DNA of 64,000 bases from Pseudomonas reidholzensis. Lineage in GTDB: Bacteria; Pseudomonadota; Gammaproteobacteria; Pseudomonadales; Pseudomonadaceae. The stretch lies in NCBI RefSeq assembly GCF_900536025.1, contig NZ_UNOZ01000027.1, forward strand, positions 1-64,000, given 5' to 3'. This document shows positions 1 through 7,552 of this stretch, in pieces; the first letter of the stretch is position 1; every line of letters starts with the position of its first letter. Both the position numbers and the translations under genes were made by a program. The notes below the pieces were generated by a model. The model had not been told where the DNA came from. It made no database searches and saw only the letters and a program-made list of their open reading frames with translations.

Positions 1-291
1 TTTTTCCGAAAAAGTTTTTCCCCCCCCCCCCCCCCCCCCCGCAATTTCAAATCTGGCTTTCGAGTCAAGCCGGGAACGGTCCACAGTCAGAATCCGACAC
101 TGAGATTGATCGAACCTGCCTAACCTGTCCGTAGCTTGCGCATATGGAATCATTTTTATAAAAATCGAATCCGATGGTGACTACTGGCGAGTACAAACAA
201 GAACGCCCCGCCACAAGCTTGTAGGAAGCTCATAGCGAGGCGATTGAATGCATTTTCCCATCCTACCTATAGAGTGAGGATATAGTGCCCT
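1..291. other. AT-rich island DNA without a gene; 21-nt poly-C tract
   Basis: No convincing gene is seen here. A run of 21 C residues at 20-40 follows an A/T-rich stretch. The composition matches the island that follows rather than the GC-rich host genes beyond position 7700. Bases 222-290 form one copy of a degenerate repeat whose partner is at 1296-1377. Confidence 0.6.
222..290. repeat. Degenerate direct repeat, copy A
   Basis: It shares 'aggaagc', 'catagcgaggcg', a 'ttga(a)tgcat' block and 'cccatcc' with copy B at 1296-1377. Copy B has about 13 extra bases after 'aggaagc'. Both copies lie just beyond the 3' ends of island genes, so they may be 3'-end or boundary elements. The function is unknown. 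Confidence 0.5.
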
Positions 292-816
292 TTAAGGGAG
301 GTCTTTCAACCTATCCACGGCATACTCATAACTTTTATAGTTGTCGCATGAGAGATAGCTCGGTGTATCAATGCCAGCCTTAGAGTCAGTGTGAGCGCAC
401 TCCCACACCATAGCCCTCACCTGCCAGCCAGCCTTAGCCACAGGATATCCCTCTGGTCCTCCTTGAAGCTTGTATGCCTTGGCAACTCTGAGGTGTTCAT
501 AAGGGAAGGCTTTCAGAGGCTCACTGTTTGTTCGCTCTGCAAGAGCTTTCCACTCGGCCTCCTTGTGCTCAATGAAGACGTTAGCCTTGTCAATGTCCAC
601 GCGGGCTGCTTGATCATACCAGATGGTATACGGCATACCTTCCCAATAATTAGGCAGCTGTGTGCCATCCACATAAACAGCTAAACCGCCTCCTTTAACG
701 TCCTCAGTGTATACGCCTTCTTTAGGCTTGCACCCTGCCAGAGCAGCCATGGCAGATAGACCACCAATCAACACCCACGTTTTCACCTTCCCTAAGCTAA
801 CATTCACGACCGTCAC
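292..816 (-). CDS. Putative lipoprotein of the island, unknown function
   Basis: The 174-residue product has a lysine-containing start, a hydrophobic stretch at about 13-26 and a lipobox L-A-G-C with the lipidated cysteine at residue 29. It should therefore be a membrane-anchored lipoprotein. The mature part has several aromatic residues and two further cysteines near the C-terminus; I recognise no family. The ATG at 816 has 'aggtga' nine bases upstream. A TATAAT hexamer lies about 25 bases further out, overlapped by a short palindrome, so the gene probably has its own regulated promoter. On a mobile element such small lipoproteins can serve in entry exclusion or surface modification, but nothing here decides that. 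Confidence 0.6.
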   Translation of the reverse strand: MTVVNVSLGKVKTWVLIGGLSAMAALAGCKPKEGVYTEDVKGGGLAVYVDGTQLPNYWEGMPYTIWYDQAARVDIDKANVFIEHKEAEWKALAERTNSEPLKAFPYEHLRVAKAYKLQGGPEGYPVAKAGWQVRAMVWECAHTDSKAGIDTPSYLSCDNYKSYEYAVDRLKDLP

Positions 817-828
817 CTATTTTTAAGT

Positions 829-870
829 ATGGCAAACTGCCATTATACCATACGATTGGGCGTCAGTCAG
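829..870 (-). promoter_or_regulatory. Promoter and operator-like palindrome of the lipoprotein gene
   Basis: On the minus strand a perfect TATAAT (842-847) is preceded by 17 bases and then ctgact (4 of 6 matches to TTGACA). The palindrome atggcaaactgccat at 829-843 overlaps the edge of the -10 box, as an operator would. Confidence 0.45.
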
Positions 871-1000
871 TATGAGCGAGGTTCTTCTTAATACTCCTAG
901 TCACTTCTCATGTGAATCATATTTCGAGAAAATTAATACAATTGCATAAAATATTGCGTCCGGATAGACTCAGCCTGAATCTAACTTTCAATGGCGATAT

Positions 1001-1264
1001 ATGAAAACCTACAGCTACAGACCCTACTACCAAGGGCCAACCCTAACCAATCCAATGCGTGACGATCTCTCTATTGATGAGCAAGAGCAGAGGCTTGAGG
1101 CGCTGTATATAGACACTGCATCTCACTTTGAGGATGTTGGCTGCATAGTAAAAAGAAACAGCATTGGCTTGATTAGCATTACAACAGACATGCCCGAGAA
1201 GGATTGCCACGAAATTATGAAAGGTCTGCTTATCAGCTTAGACCTGCGTGCTGACATACTTTAA
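1001..1264 (+). CDS. Hypothetical 87-residue island protein
   Basis: A small acidic protein with a Tyr-rich N-terminus (SYRPYYQG at residues 4-11) and a predicted helix-strand C-terminal half. No signal peptide or membrane segment is seen and I recognise no family. The ribosome binding site before the ATG is weak. The codon use is AT-rich like the other island genes, and no competing frame is better, so it is probably real but not certain. Confidence 0.45.
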   Translation: MKTYSYRPYYQGPTLTNPMRDDLSIDEQEQRLEALYIDTASHFEDVGCIVKRNSIGLISITTDMPEKDCHEIMKGLLISLDLRADIL

Positions 1265-1295
1265 ACAGAAAAGGCGTTCAGTAACGGAGGTAGCA

Positions 1296-1377
1296 CCAGG
1301 AAGCCCCGTCACTAAGCCCATAGCGAGGCGCTTGATGCATCCCCATCCAACCCCTACAAGGTAAGTCTATAAAGCCC
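1296..1377. repeat. Degenerate direct repeat, copy B
   Basis: Partner of 222-290, sharing 'catagcgaggcg', a 'tgcat' block and 'cccatcc'. It sits between the convergent 3' ends of the 1001-1264 and 1417-1881 genes, so it may also act as a shared 3' element. Confidence 0.5.
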
Positions 1378-1416
1378 TGTATGGGCTGGTCTTATGCGGA
1401 TTTAATGAATGACAGA

Positions 1417-1881
1417 TCAAGTGCCAGCATCAGGCGACGTACTGTTCACCCATTGAGAGCCATCATATCGTTGTAGCCTCACCTCAGTAAGCTGTATAGC
1501 TCCTGAGATTGCAAACCAATCAATGGGCGAACCGCCTCGTTTCTTGCCCTCGGTCTCCAGTTTTCGGCGGACGGTACTAGTAATGCCGGCGTACCTGCAA
1601 GCACTGACCCAATTCATCAGGCGGGGATCATCACTCGCGAGAGAAAAGCGGACACAGCCAAATTTAGCCAATTGCTCAGAAAAAGTTAGTAATCGTAGAC
1701 CGTGTTCACCCTGCACCATCTTAGTTGCAGTTTTTTCCCAAAACTGAGCTTTTGAGAACCATAATAATGGAGGTTCATTCTCGGCACCTGCGTTGCTTGG
1801 GAGTAAAGCCCTTGATGCAAGGATCAAAGGCAGGTGGTGTTTTTCAGTCGTGTAATGATGAACCATTTCTTTGTTAGTCAC
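1417..1881 (-). CDS. Hypothetical protein, possibly ADP-ribosyltransferase-like fold
   Basis: A 154-residue soluble protein. The N-terminus has the pattern HHYT (8-11), then a leucine-rich segment ending in 'ALLPSN', then PPLLWFS at about 37-43. This order (H-Y-T, then a 'WFS' strand) recalls small ART-fold proteins such as DarT relatives, but I cannot find a clear catalytic glutamate, so the assignment is only a suggestion. No partner antitoxin is adjacent. The gene is separate from the serine recombinase by about 50 bases on the same strand and could be cotranscribed with it. Confidence 0.5.
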   Translation of the reverse strand: MTNKEMVHHYTTEKHHLPLILASRALLPSNAGAENEPPLLWFSKAQFWEKTATKMVQGEHGLRLLTFSEQLAKFGCVRFSLASDDPRLMNWVSACRYAGITSTVRRKLETEGKKRGGSPIDWFAISGAIQLTEVRLQRYDGSQWVNSTSPDAGT

Positions 1882-1930
1882 TAATCCCTGCTCTCTTCAG
1901 TTCATAGCACTTATCGTTGCCCTATGTTTA

Positions 1931-2551
1931 TCAGGCTAGCTCTCGCTTGATCCGGTATACAGTTGCAACACCGCATTCAGCGAGCTTGGCAAGCTGGTCA
2001 GCAGACATACTTGGATGCTTTGTCATCAGCGACTTCACTTGCTCCCACAACGCGGCATTCTTCCCTTTGCCTGCTGGTTTCCACCCAGGTTCAGCAGCAC
2101 GTTTGTTTGCCAAACCTTGGTTGATTCGTTCAACACGTTTGTCTTGATCAAGACGTGCCATGGTTTGCATCAGTTCGATCAGCATGTCGTTGATCACATC
2201 CATGATCTGCCCGGTGATACCTTTGTCCTTCACCATCATGTGACTGGTGGGTAGGTCTGCAATCACCAGACGCAAACCTTTCTCCTTGATCATTATCTTG
2301 AGCTTCTCCCAGTCAGCTTGTGCCAAACGACTCAGACGATCTACAGACTCCACCAATAACACGTCACCACTTTCGGCAGTGTCCAACAGTCTCATCAACT
2401 CTGGTCGGTTCAGCTTGGTTCCACTGATGTTCTCAGCGTACACGTCAACGATGTTCAATCCCTTGTCATCGGCAAATGAGTCCAATGCTACCTTTGCACG
2501 GTTTGCATCTTGGTCCTTGGTCGATGCTCTCAAGTAGAGATGTGCGTTCAT
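1931..2551 (-). CDS. Serine recombinase, resolvase/invertase family
   Basis: The 206-residue product starts with YLRAST, placing the nucleophile serine at residue 10 and its partner arginine at 8. The segment 'VESVDRLSRL' (about 69-78) carries further conserved resolvase arginines. A long helix follows at about 105-140 and the C-terminal HTH has the typical ending 'VATVYRIKREL'. Length and layout are those of small plasmid or transposon resolvases and DNA invertases. It would cut and rejoin DNA at a res or inversion site. A cluster of GATAG/CTATC half-sites lies immediately upstream at 2577-2679 and is the obvious candidate site. Together with the tyrosine integrase it gives the island two kinds of recombinase. 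Confidence 0.9.
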   Translation of the reverse strand: MNAHLYLRASTKDQDANRAKVALDSFADDKGLNIVDVYAENISGTKLNRPELMRLLDTAESGDVLLVESVDRLSRLAQADWEKLKIMIKEKGLRLVIADLPTSHMMVKDKGITGQIMDVINDMLIELMQTMARLDQDKRVERINQGLANKRAAEPGWKPAGKGKNAALWEQVKSLMTKHPSMSADQLAKLAECGVATVYRIKRELA

Positions 2552-2576
2552 GCTGATATCCTTTAGCTAGCGATTT

Positions 2577-2679
2577 GATAGACCTATGATAACGCTATCG
2601 GATAGCCATCGGCAATAGTTATTTGATAGCGTCTTATCACCAGCTATCGAACTATCAGACAAGTAGAGTCCTTTGATAG
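2577..2679. promoter_or_regulatory. Cluster of GATAG/CTATC half-sites, candidate res site and promoter region
   Basis: Seven copies of GATAG or its complement occur at 2577, 2595, 2601, 2625, 2644, 2652 and 2675. Two of them form the perfect palindrome gctatcggatagc at 2594-2606. The cluster begins 25 bases upstream of the serine recombinase start. A res site or autoregulatory operator is the simplest reading. Confidence 0.55.
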
Positions 2680-3311
2680 TGACAATGCGATCATCGTCAG
2701 CATGAGGATTGGATGTTGTAACAACCTGCGATTCAAAATCGTGATTCGAGGAAGATCAAAAAGGGGGGGGCGTCAAGAGGTGATGGCGAATACTCTTCAC
2801 CGTCATCGGTGAACATGATGATACGGTGTTTGTAGGTTCGTTCCTCACTACCTCACGAATGATCTAGGGATAACCATATTCACCGTAGACGGTGAGGCAT
2901 GATGGTTTTCAAGGTTATGTTCGTCTGGTAACCAGACAAGACAAAGCAGCGATCATCGATTGACTAGCGATAGACAACACTCTGTATACATTCAGTGTCC
3001 GCAGGTGAGCGAACAAAGTGAGTGAATGCTCTTCAATAGGGAGGCAAATAGCCTACCAAGCTCTTGATCTGTCTTCTGTACTCAGTACAGGAAAGCAATA
3101 TTCATAGCGAAGCTATGAGTAATTATCTCTAGTTATGGATGGTTTACCCATCCTCTCCTTTCCAAATTCTCAGAGTATCAATGCAGGGTGAATACCCTGA
3201 AGAAAGCATGCCCTGTGGACAATCTCCACAGAAGAAAAGCGGTTATATTTTCGGTTCCCCCTAGATCGGGTTCCCCTTAAATATAATGCGACGCACTTAG
3301 GTGTGCACTTT
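2680..3311. other. Gene-free island region with many short perfect palindromes
   Basis: No coding sequence is seen. Distinct perfect palindromes occur at 2796-2813 and 2879-2896 (two related sites with arms tcaccg/cggtga), 2923-2937 (gtctggt/accagac), 3076-3090 (ctgtact/agtacag), 3102-3118 (tcatagc/gctatga), 3137-3152 (ggatgg/ccatcc) and 3213-3231 (ctgtgga/tccacag). A repeated ggttcccc occurs at 3253 and 3269. A G8 tract is at 2763. The region lies between the serine recombinase and the Rep-like gene and could be a replication or transfer origin, or a regulatory hub. Confidence 0.55.
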
Positions 3312-4151
3312 TCAAGCTGCCTTTTTCCACTTGCTGACGGTGTTCCTGTGAACGCCAGTCTCCCGTGCTACCTTGGCCACGGACAGACCGCCCCGGATCA
3401 GCTCAAGGGCTTTGGCTTGCATTGGATGCTCAACCCTCAGCACTTCAACAACAACCGGCTCCCTCACCGGGTAACGCACGGTAGCTTCTGATAGGATTTC
3501 CAGCCTGTCAGCCTCATAGAATTCACGAGTGTTGTACTCGGTAAAAACAATTTCATAGTCACGATGTAGTTTGTCAAGCCACACGGCCTTGTGTTGTTTC
3601 CAATCAAGAACATCTGGCACATCGTCAGTCAGGTCAACACTAGACGCGATCCCGACAATCTGGGAAGACTTCTCAAATAATGGCGTGCAACTTTTGATTT
3701 TCACTTTCAAACCATCAGGTACAACCTTTTCAAGTTGCGGAATGATGATGCGGACGGCTTGAACATAACGTTCAGCTTGCCGCGAATCAAATCCGAACAT
3801 CTCACCAATGGTGTATTTGTCGACCTGCTTACATGTTTGCAGTATCAGCAGAATCTTCTTAACCGACAATGGACGCTGATCACCTTCAGGGCGATACCAG
3901 TTCAATCTAGCAACACCCTCGACAACATCAAGACACCACTTCGGATATAGAGTGAAGTCCTTGGATGCATTGTCAATTGGATACATCGGACAGACAATGT
4001 ACCCTGCAAAAGGGTTTGCCAATTTTTCGTAGTCGCTACCAGTAGCTGACCGCTCAGCCTTAATGCTGCCAGCTTGACGCGCAGAAATTAGGGCGTTTGC
4101 ATTGTTCTCAAACCGAGCATTCAGTTTTGATAGTTCTTCATTAGTAAGCAT
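3312..4151 (-). CDS. DNA-binding island protein with C-terminal HTH, possible replication initiator
   Basis: A 279-residue soluble protein that I cannot assign to a named family. Residues about 93-145 look like a winged-helix segment ('LSVKKILLILQTC' then 'FGFDSRQAERYV'), and the last 35 residues ('GGLSVAKVARETGVHRNT' core) form a clear HTH of the Hin/resolvase type, but there is no recombinase catalytic domain. Two DNA-binding segments and the adjoining palindrome-rich DNA would suit a replication initiator or a regulator. The ATG at 4151 has 'aggaga' seven bases upstream. A strong promoter with TATAAT lies at 4320-4348. Confidence 0.6.
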   Translation of the reverse strand: MLTNEELSKLNARFENNANALISARQAGSIKAERSATGSDYEKLANPFAGYIVCPMYPIDNASKDFTLYPKWCLDVVEGVARLNWYRPEGDQRPLSVKKILLILQTCKQVDKYTIGEMFGFDSRQAERYVQAVRIIIPQLEKVVPDGLKVKIKSCTPLFEKSSQIVGIASSVDLTDDVPDVLDWKQHKAVWLDKLHRDYEIVFTEYNTREFYEADRLEILSEATVRYPVREPVVVEVLRVEHPMQAKALELIRGGLSVAKVARETGVHRNTVSKWKKAA

Positions 4152-4319
4152 TCTTCATTCTCCTTTTCAGTTCTTTTGCATAGGCATTCCTCTCGGGTGG
4201 TGCCATGTGTGTAGTGGTGTAACTGCTCAAATCGCAGGCACGACAAGTCCTCCTGCGAGGCACCCTTTCTGAAATGAAGTGGTCGCGTGGAGGTTGGCAT
4301 GCTGAATTTAAGGGCAGGG

Positions 4320-4348
4320 ATTATACGGCGTAGGGTTGACCGGTGCAA
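4320..4348 (-). promoter_or_regulatory. Sigma-70-type promoter of the Rep-like gene
   Basis: On the minus strand TTGCAC (4343-4348), exactly 17 bases, then a perfect TATAAT (4320-4325). This gives an untranslated leader of roughly 160 bases before the start at 4151. Confidence 0.55.
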
Positions 4349-4782
4349 TAAAGATTTTCAATCTAATTCAAATTGGTAGGCGATGCTGACGATTTAGCGA
4401 AAAACGGTATTAGATTAGTGTCGTATCTCCATTCTCAGCAAGGATTCACTAACGCGATATCAGACCCATACAGAGGCTTTAGCGGCTACCCATTACTTTC
4501 CATGCCCAACGCAAGAAAACCCTCATAATCAAACCGGAGAGAGTCACAGGAGCATTAATCATGACATTCTGCAATCAACCTAGATCAATCCGTTGCATCC
4601 GTTGAGAACTACGAAGCTTTCGGAGCGAACGTTGGTTATGCTTAATCACCTGATCGGTAATCCCCAATGTTTATCGGTGTAAAACCACATTCCTTTAGAC
4701 ATAAAAAAGCTTCCTACCAGATTAACCAGTAGGAAGCATTCTGTTATTTTCACTGTAATTGACCCCCAGATCGAACTGGTGA
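4349..4782. other. Gene-free island DNA with a possible decayed reading frame
   Basis: No intact gene is seen. At 4561 an ATG with 'aggag' upstream opens only a 14-codon frame. In the +1 frame a protein-like stretch (about 23 codons, ending NVGYA before a stop near 4645) continues, which may be the frameshifted remnant of a small gene. The 3' part contains the terminator at 4702-4737. Confidence 0.4.
4702..4737 (-). terminator. Rho-independent terminator of the zinc-ribbon operon
   Basis: Perfect 9-bp stem gcttcctac/gtaggaagc (4709-4717 and 4729-4737) followed on the minus strand by a run of six T. It stands about 45 bases downstream of the stop at 4783. Confidence 0.8.
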
Positions 4783-5259
4783 TTATTCAGGGATACTGAG
4801 TGGTGTGTAACACTCACTGACTTGTTTCTCAATCGCCGCCATCTGCTTTGCCTTTGCGGTTTCTGCTGCCTTACGCTCTTTTTCCTCAGCAGCCTGAATC
4901 AGTTGTTGGCGAAGCATATCCTGATATCGTGCATGTTCAGCTTGCAGGTGGGCAACGTACTTCTCTTTCTGCTCAATTCGAATTTTGGCAATGTCTTCTT
5001 CCTGCATTGCCGGTGGCTTAACCATGTAGGTCGAATGGTACAACTGAGCATGATTCAGGCGTTTGGTTTGAGTGATTGTATAGCCTTGGTTTGCTTTGTC
5101 GATTACAAGTTGTAGGAACTCATGACCTAGGCTCGCACTAACCAACTCCATCGACTGTTCCGTCTGCTTATACACCTTAACCCAATCAGCAACACGCCGT
5201 TCAAGCTCAGATTCGTCATATTGCGGAGGAATACCATTTATCTTAATCTTCTCTGTCAT
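4783..5259 (-). CDS. Hypothetical protein with C-terminal coiled coil
   Basis: A 158-residue hydrophilic protein. The first 85 residues are mixed alpha/beta; residues about 88-145 are rich in E, K, Q and A and should form a long coiled coil. No signal peptide or known motif is seen. It is the last gene of a four-gene minus-strand operon (5889 to 4783). Its ribosome binding site (aaagga) lies within the last codons of the upstream gene, four bases before its own start, so translation is probably coupled. The role is unknown. Confidence 0.6.
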   Translation of the reverse strand: MTEKIKINGIPPQYDESELERRVADWVKVYKQTEQSMELVSASLGHEFLQLVIDKANQGYTITQTKRLNHAQLYHSTYMVKPPAMQEEDIAKIRIEQKEKYVAHLQAEHARYQDMLRQQLIQAAEEKERKAAETAKAKQMAAIEKQVSECYTPLSIPE

Positions 5260-5263
5260 TTGT

Positions 5264-5482
5264 TCATTTCCTTTGTTTGTTAATCATGATTTTGGCAATC
5301 GCCTTTCGAATGATATCTAAGCGGAAAGCTTCTAGATCAAAATCCGGTGAGGCGATGACTGCTGGTGATGGTTCAACTACCACTGGCTTACCGGTTACAG
5401 TGTTTGCCTGTTGCTTGGTCTGCCGTTGTTTGCGATTAGCGTTTGCTCGTTGCATTCCCTTGATGAATGAATCAGCGTTCAT
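5264..5482 (-). CDS. Hypothetical small basic protein
   Basis: The product has a basic, Q/N-rich N-terminal half ('NANRKQRQTKQQ') and a helical C-terminal half ending in KQRK. I prefer the ATG at 5482 (72 residues) because a G6 tract sits seven bases upstream of it; a GTG at 5491 would add three residues. The frame overlaps the end of the 51-residue gene upstream, which fits a tightly packed operon. The function is unknown; the charge pattern would suit nucleic-acid binding. Confidence 0.55.
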   Translation of the reverse strand: MNADSFIKGMQRANANRKQRQTKQQANTVTGKPVVVEPSPAVIASPDFDLEAFRLDIIRKAIAKIMINKQRK

Positions 5483-5627
5483 AACGGGCACCCCCCGTTA
5501 CGTGTGAAGACAATAGTTCTAGGATATCGCTGCAACGTTGTGACTCGCTGCGGTTACCAGTGGCACAGGCTGCCATGCGAAGTGATTTGTAGTATTTCAG
5601 ATGCTGGTGAATCTCATTATTCGTCAT
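5472..5627 (-). CDS. Very small operon protein, 51 residues
   Basis: An uninterrupted frame MTNNEIHQHLKYYKS... to ...GGARYER with a good ribbon of evidence: 'aagga' eight bases before the ATG, 13 bases after the stop of the zinc-ribbon gene, and a short overlap with the next gene. The sequence is amphipathic with a helical first half and two cysteines. It fills what would otherwise be a hole in a compact operon, so I take it as real. No family is recognised. Confidence 0.55.
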   Translation of the reverse strand: MTNNEIHQHLKYYKSLRMAACATGNRSESQRCSDILELLSSHVTGGARYER

Positions 5628-5640
5628 TCTCAGTTCCTTT

Positions 5641-5889
5641 TTATGGGTTGCAGGTAAGGTGATTGCTCACCAGTTTGTTAAGGTAAAAATCTATACTCAG
5701 ATTGGCAGCATACGCCTTCAAGAACAAATCAGTATGGTTAACAATAGACATACGAAAGGGGATCAGCACTGATTGTTCCTTAAGTGCTCGCCACCTTTTT
5801 ACTCGACATTTGTCTGAGCACACCTTAGCGTGACTACGGCGATTGATCAGTGGTGTATTGCAATTTAAACATGTACGTTCTTCAGACAT
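5641..5889 (-). CDS. Small zinc-ribbon protein
   Basis: An 82-residue protein whose first 30 residues carry C7-x2-C10 and C24-x3-C28, followed by the basic KRWR. This is the pattern of a treble-clef/zinc-ribbon domain of the type common in small phage and plasmid proteins. The C-terminal half is a mixed hydrophobic helix region. It is the first gene of the four-gene operon; the ATG has a strong 'ggagg' seven bases upstream and is preceded by a long hairpin-rich leader (5914-6126). Nucleic-acid binding or a regulatory role is likely but not shown. Confidence 0.65.
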   Translation of the reverse strand: MSEERTCLNCNTPLINRRSHAKVCSDKCRVKRWRALKEQSVLIPFRMSIVNHTDLFLKAYAANLSIDFYLNKLVSNHLTCNP

Positions 5890-6248
5890 AAGATATCCTC
5901 CATGTGATTGGATAGTCGTTTTACGACGAATTGAATTATTGAAGACAAATAGAACCTCTCGCCACAGTGAAGTGAACGAGAGGAAAAAGGAGAAATGTGT
6001 ACCACCATGGTGAGAACCACAGTGGCAGGAACAACCGTAGATCAGAAAGGAAAGGCCATGAACTACAGTTGTTCAGCAACACCGGTGAGCGGTGTAAGAG
6101 AATATTAAGAGGAAGGTTGTGCAACCCTGAAAAGCACTAAGCTTTAATCTCCTTAACATACGTAAATTATATCACTAATGATTCTTATTTGTCAATACGT
6201 TACATGCGTTATCTACAATTTATTTCAACCTCTAGGGCTTATGTTGTG
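5890..6248 (-). other. Hairpin-rich leader region between integrase and zinc-ribbon operon
   Basis: Read as minus-strand leader RNA this stretch would form a series of stems: ggttg/caacc (6115-6126), acaccg/cggtgt (about 6080-6095), a 12-bp stem with one mismatch gaacaaccgtag/ctacagttgttc (about 6029-6076), the palindrome caccatggtg (6003-6012), cctctcg/cgagagg (5954-5983) and gtcgt/acgac (5915-5927). Pyrimidine-rich linkers separate them. The arrangement suggests a structured leader or small RNA. Confidence 0.5.
5995..6108 (+). CDS. Possible 37-codon small ORF
   Basis: ATG at 5995 with 'aggag' immediately upstream and a frame of 37 codons (starting MCTTMV, ending GVREY). It overlaps the hairpin series described for 5890-6248, so it may be chance. 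The strong ribosome-binding sequence is the only positive evidence. Confidence 0.25.
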   Translation: MCTTMVRTTVAGTTVDQKGKAMNYSCSATPVSGVREY

Positions 6249-7541
6249 TCATTTGATAGATAATAAAGCTTCCCGCATAGCCGCTATCGGCGTCCGACTG
6301 CCATAGATACCAAAAGTTACTGAACTGTCCTCGTGTCCAACCATGCGCTTGATTAATGAATCTTGTATCGCTGCATCACGAAGGTCATCAATGAACGTGT
6401 GGCGAAAGCTGTGAAAGGTCTTTCGGGTGTCAGTGATGGTAAGCTTCGTCTTGTACCTGCTAAACCATTTAGATGGAGCGTGGCCCAGCTTCCCACGTAC
6501 TGCTTCCAGATCAGGGAACAGGTGATAAGCACCGGCCGCCTTGACTGCTTCAACATGCTGTAACAACCCCAGGTCGATAAGGGTAGGGTGGATTGGGAGC
6601 ACACGCCGACTACCTGTGTTCTTAAGATTCTGGCCTTCACAACTGTCATCAATACGGAAGCACTGGATACCTTGTTGCTCGATGAAATCATCAAGCCGTA
6701 GCTGGCAAAGTTCTTCCAAGCGTGCCCCTGTGTATCGACCCAGAAGTGGTAACCAAAATCGCCACTGATGTTTGACGGCTTCCTTTCGCAAGGCTTCATG
6801 GTCCAGCAGGGCCACTAGATCGTGGCGATCAAATGACAGTCGAGCTTCCTTTGCTGAACCAGTCATTACCTTCATGCCCGCCAAAGGGTTTTCAGTAACG
6901 TACCTGTTCACCTTGCACCAGTTGAGGAATGCTGTGAGCTTACGCAGCCGATTGTTCACCGTGACGGCGGTAATGGTCTTGTAGGTGCTGCCTGACTCGA
7001 CCACTTGCTTCAGGGTCTTACCCTTGAACTCGGGGCGTAAGCCAAAGTACTGGGGGCAGCGGCTAAGGCGTTCCTTTAGTAGGCGAGCTTGATGAGCATC
7101 GAACGCAGCAGCAGGCATATCACCCATCAGCTCGAACAGGTCAGCTAGGGCACGCTCAACGTCATCGGTGCTGCCTTGCCGCCATGTACCTCCACGCTTC
7201 CCTTCTTCTACATACAGCTTGGAGAGGGTGGCCAGGGCTGGGCCTTCAACTATCGGCTTATGTATCGCTGCTGAAGCCGCCCGTGGTGCAGTCGGGACGG
7301 AAGGTTGGGGTGTCGCCTCACGCCACTGCCCACATAGTGCACGCAGCGTCTCAGGAGCTGTTAACGGGTGTTCCCTCAGGTGGCTGTTCACCTGCTGAGC
7401 TAAGGAAGAGGCGAGGAAGAGGGCTGCCTGACGTTCACGTACACGCAGAGAAATTCGAAGTGTGTGCCGGTTGGGAAACAGGTGCTTTGGCAGTCGAAGG
7501 TTGAGGTAGTAAACGGACTGGCGGCGGACGATGTAGGCCAT
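6249..7541 (-). CDS. Tyrosine recombinase / phage-type integrase
   Basis: The 430-residue product has an N-terminal arm-binding-like segment (residues 1-60, 'RRQSVYYLNLRLP'), a central SAM-like core-binding domain (about 100-230) and a C-terminal catalytic domain. Catalytic residues are visible: Arg in 'YTGARLEEL' (about 270), HSFRH with H377 and R380, GH at 402-403 and the nucleophile Tyr413 in 'FGIYGS'. It would insert and excise the island. It is the last island gene and begins about 130 bases from ffs, as expected for an integrase next to its attachment site. Three direct repeats at 7553-7590 lie in its leader. Its ribosome binding site is weak. Confidence 0.95.
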   Translation of the reverse strand: MAYIVRRQSVYYLNLRLPKHLFPNRHTLRISLRVRERQAALFLASSLAQQVNSHLREHPLTAPETLRALCGQWREATPQPSVPTAPRAASAAIHKPIVEGPALATLSKLYVEEGKRGGTWRQGSTDDVERALADLFELMGDMPAAAFDAHQARLLKERLSRCPQYFGLRPEFKGKTLKQVVESGSTYKTITAVTVNNRLRKLTAFLNWCKVNRYVTENPLAGMKVMTGSAKEARLSFDRHDLVALLDHEALRKEAVKHQWRFWLPLLGRYTGARLEELCQLRLDDFIEQQGIQCFRIDDSCEGQNLKNTGSRRVLPIHPTLIDLGLLQHVEAVKAAGAYHLFPDLEAVRGKLGHAPSKWFSRYKTKLTITDTRKTFHSFRHTFIDDLRDAAIQDSLIKRMVGHEDSSVTFGIYGSRTPIAAMREALLSIK

Positions 7542-7552
7542 GAATTAACACC

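Noticed and set aside
2680..3311. Palindrome-rich region considered as a CRISPR array
   Set aside because: The palindromes differ from each other and have no regular spacing, so there is no direct-repeat array.
5936..6124. 62-residue hydrophobic minus-strand frame
   Set aside because: It coincides with the hairpin series and has no start signal; composition is explained by pyrimidine-rich linkers.
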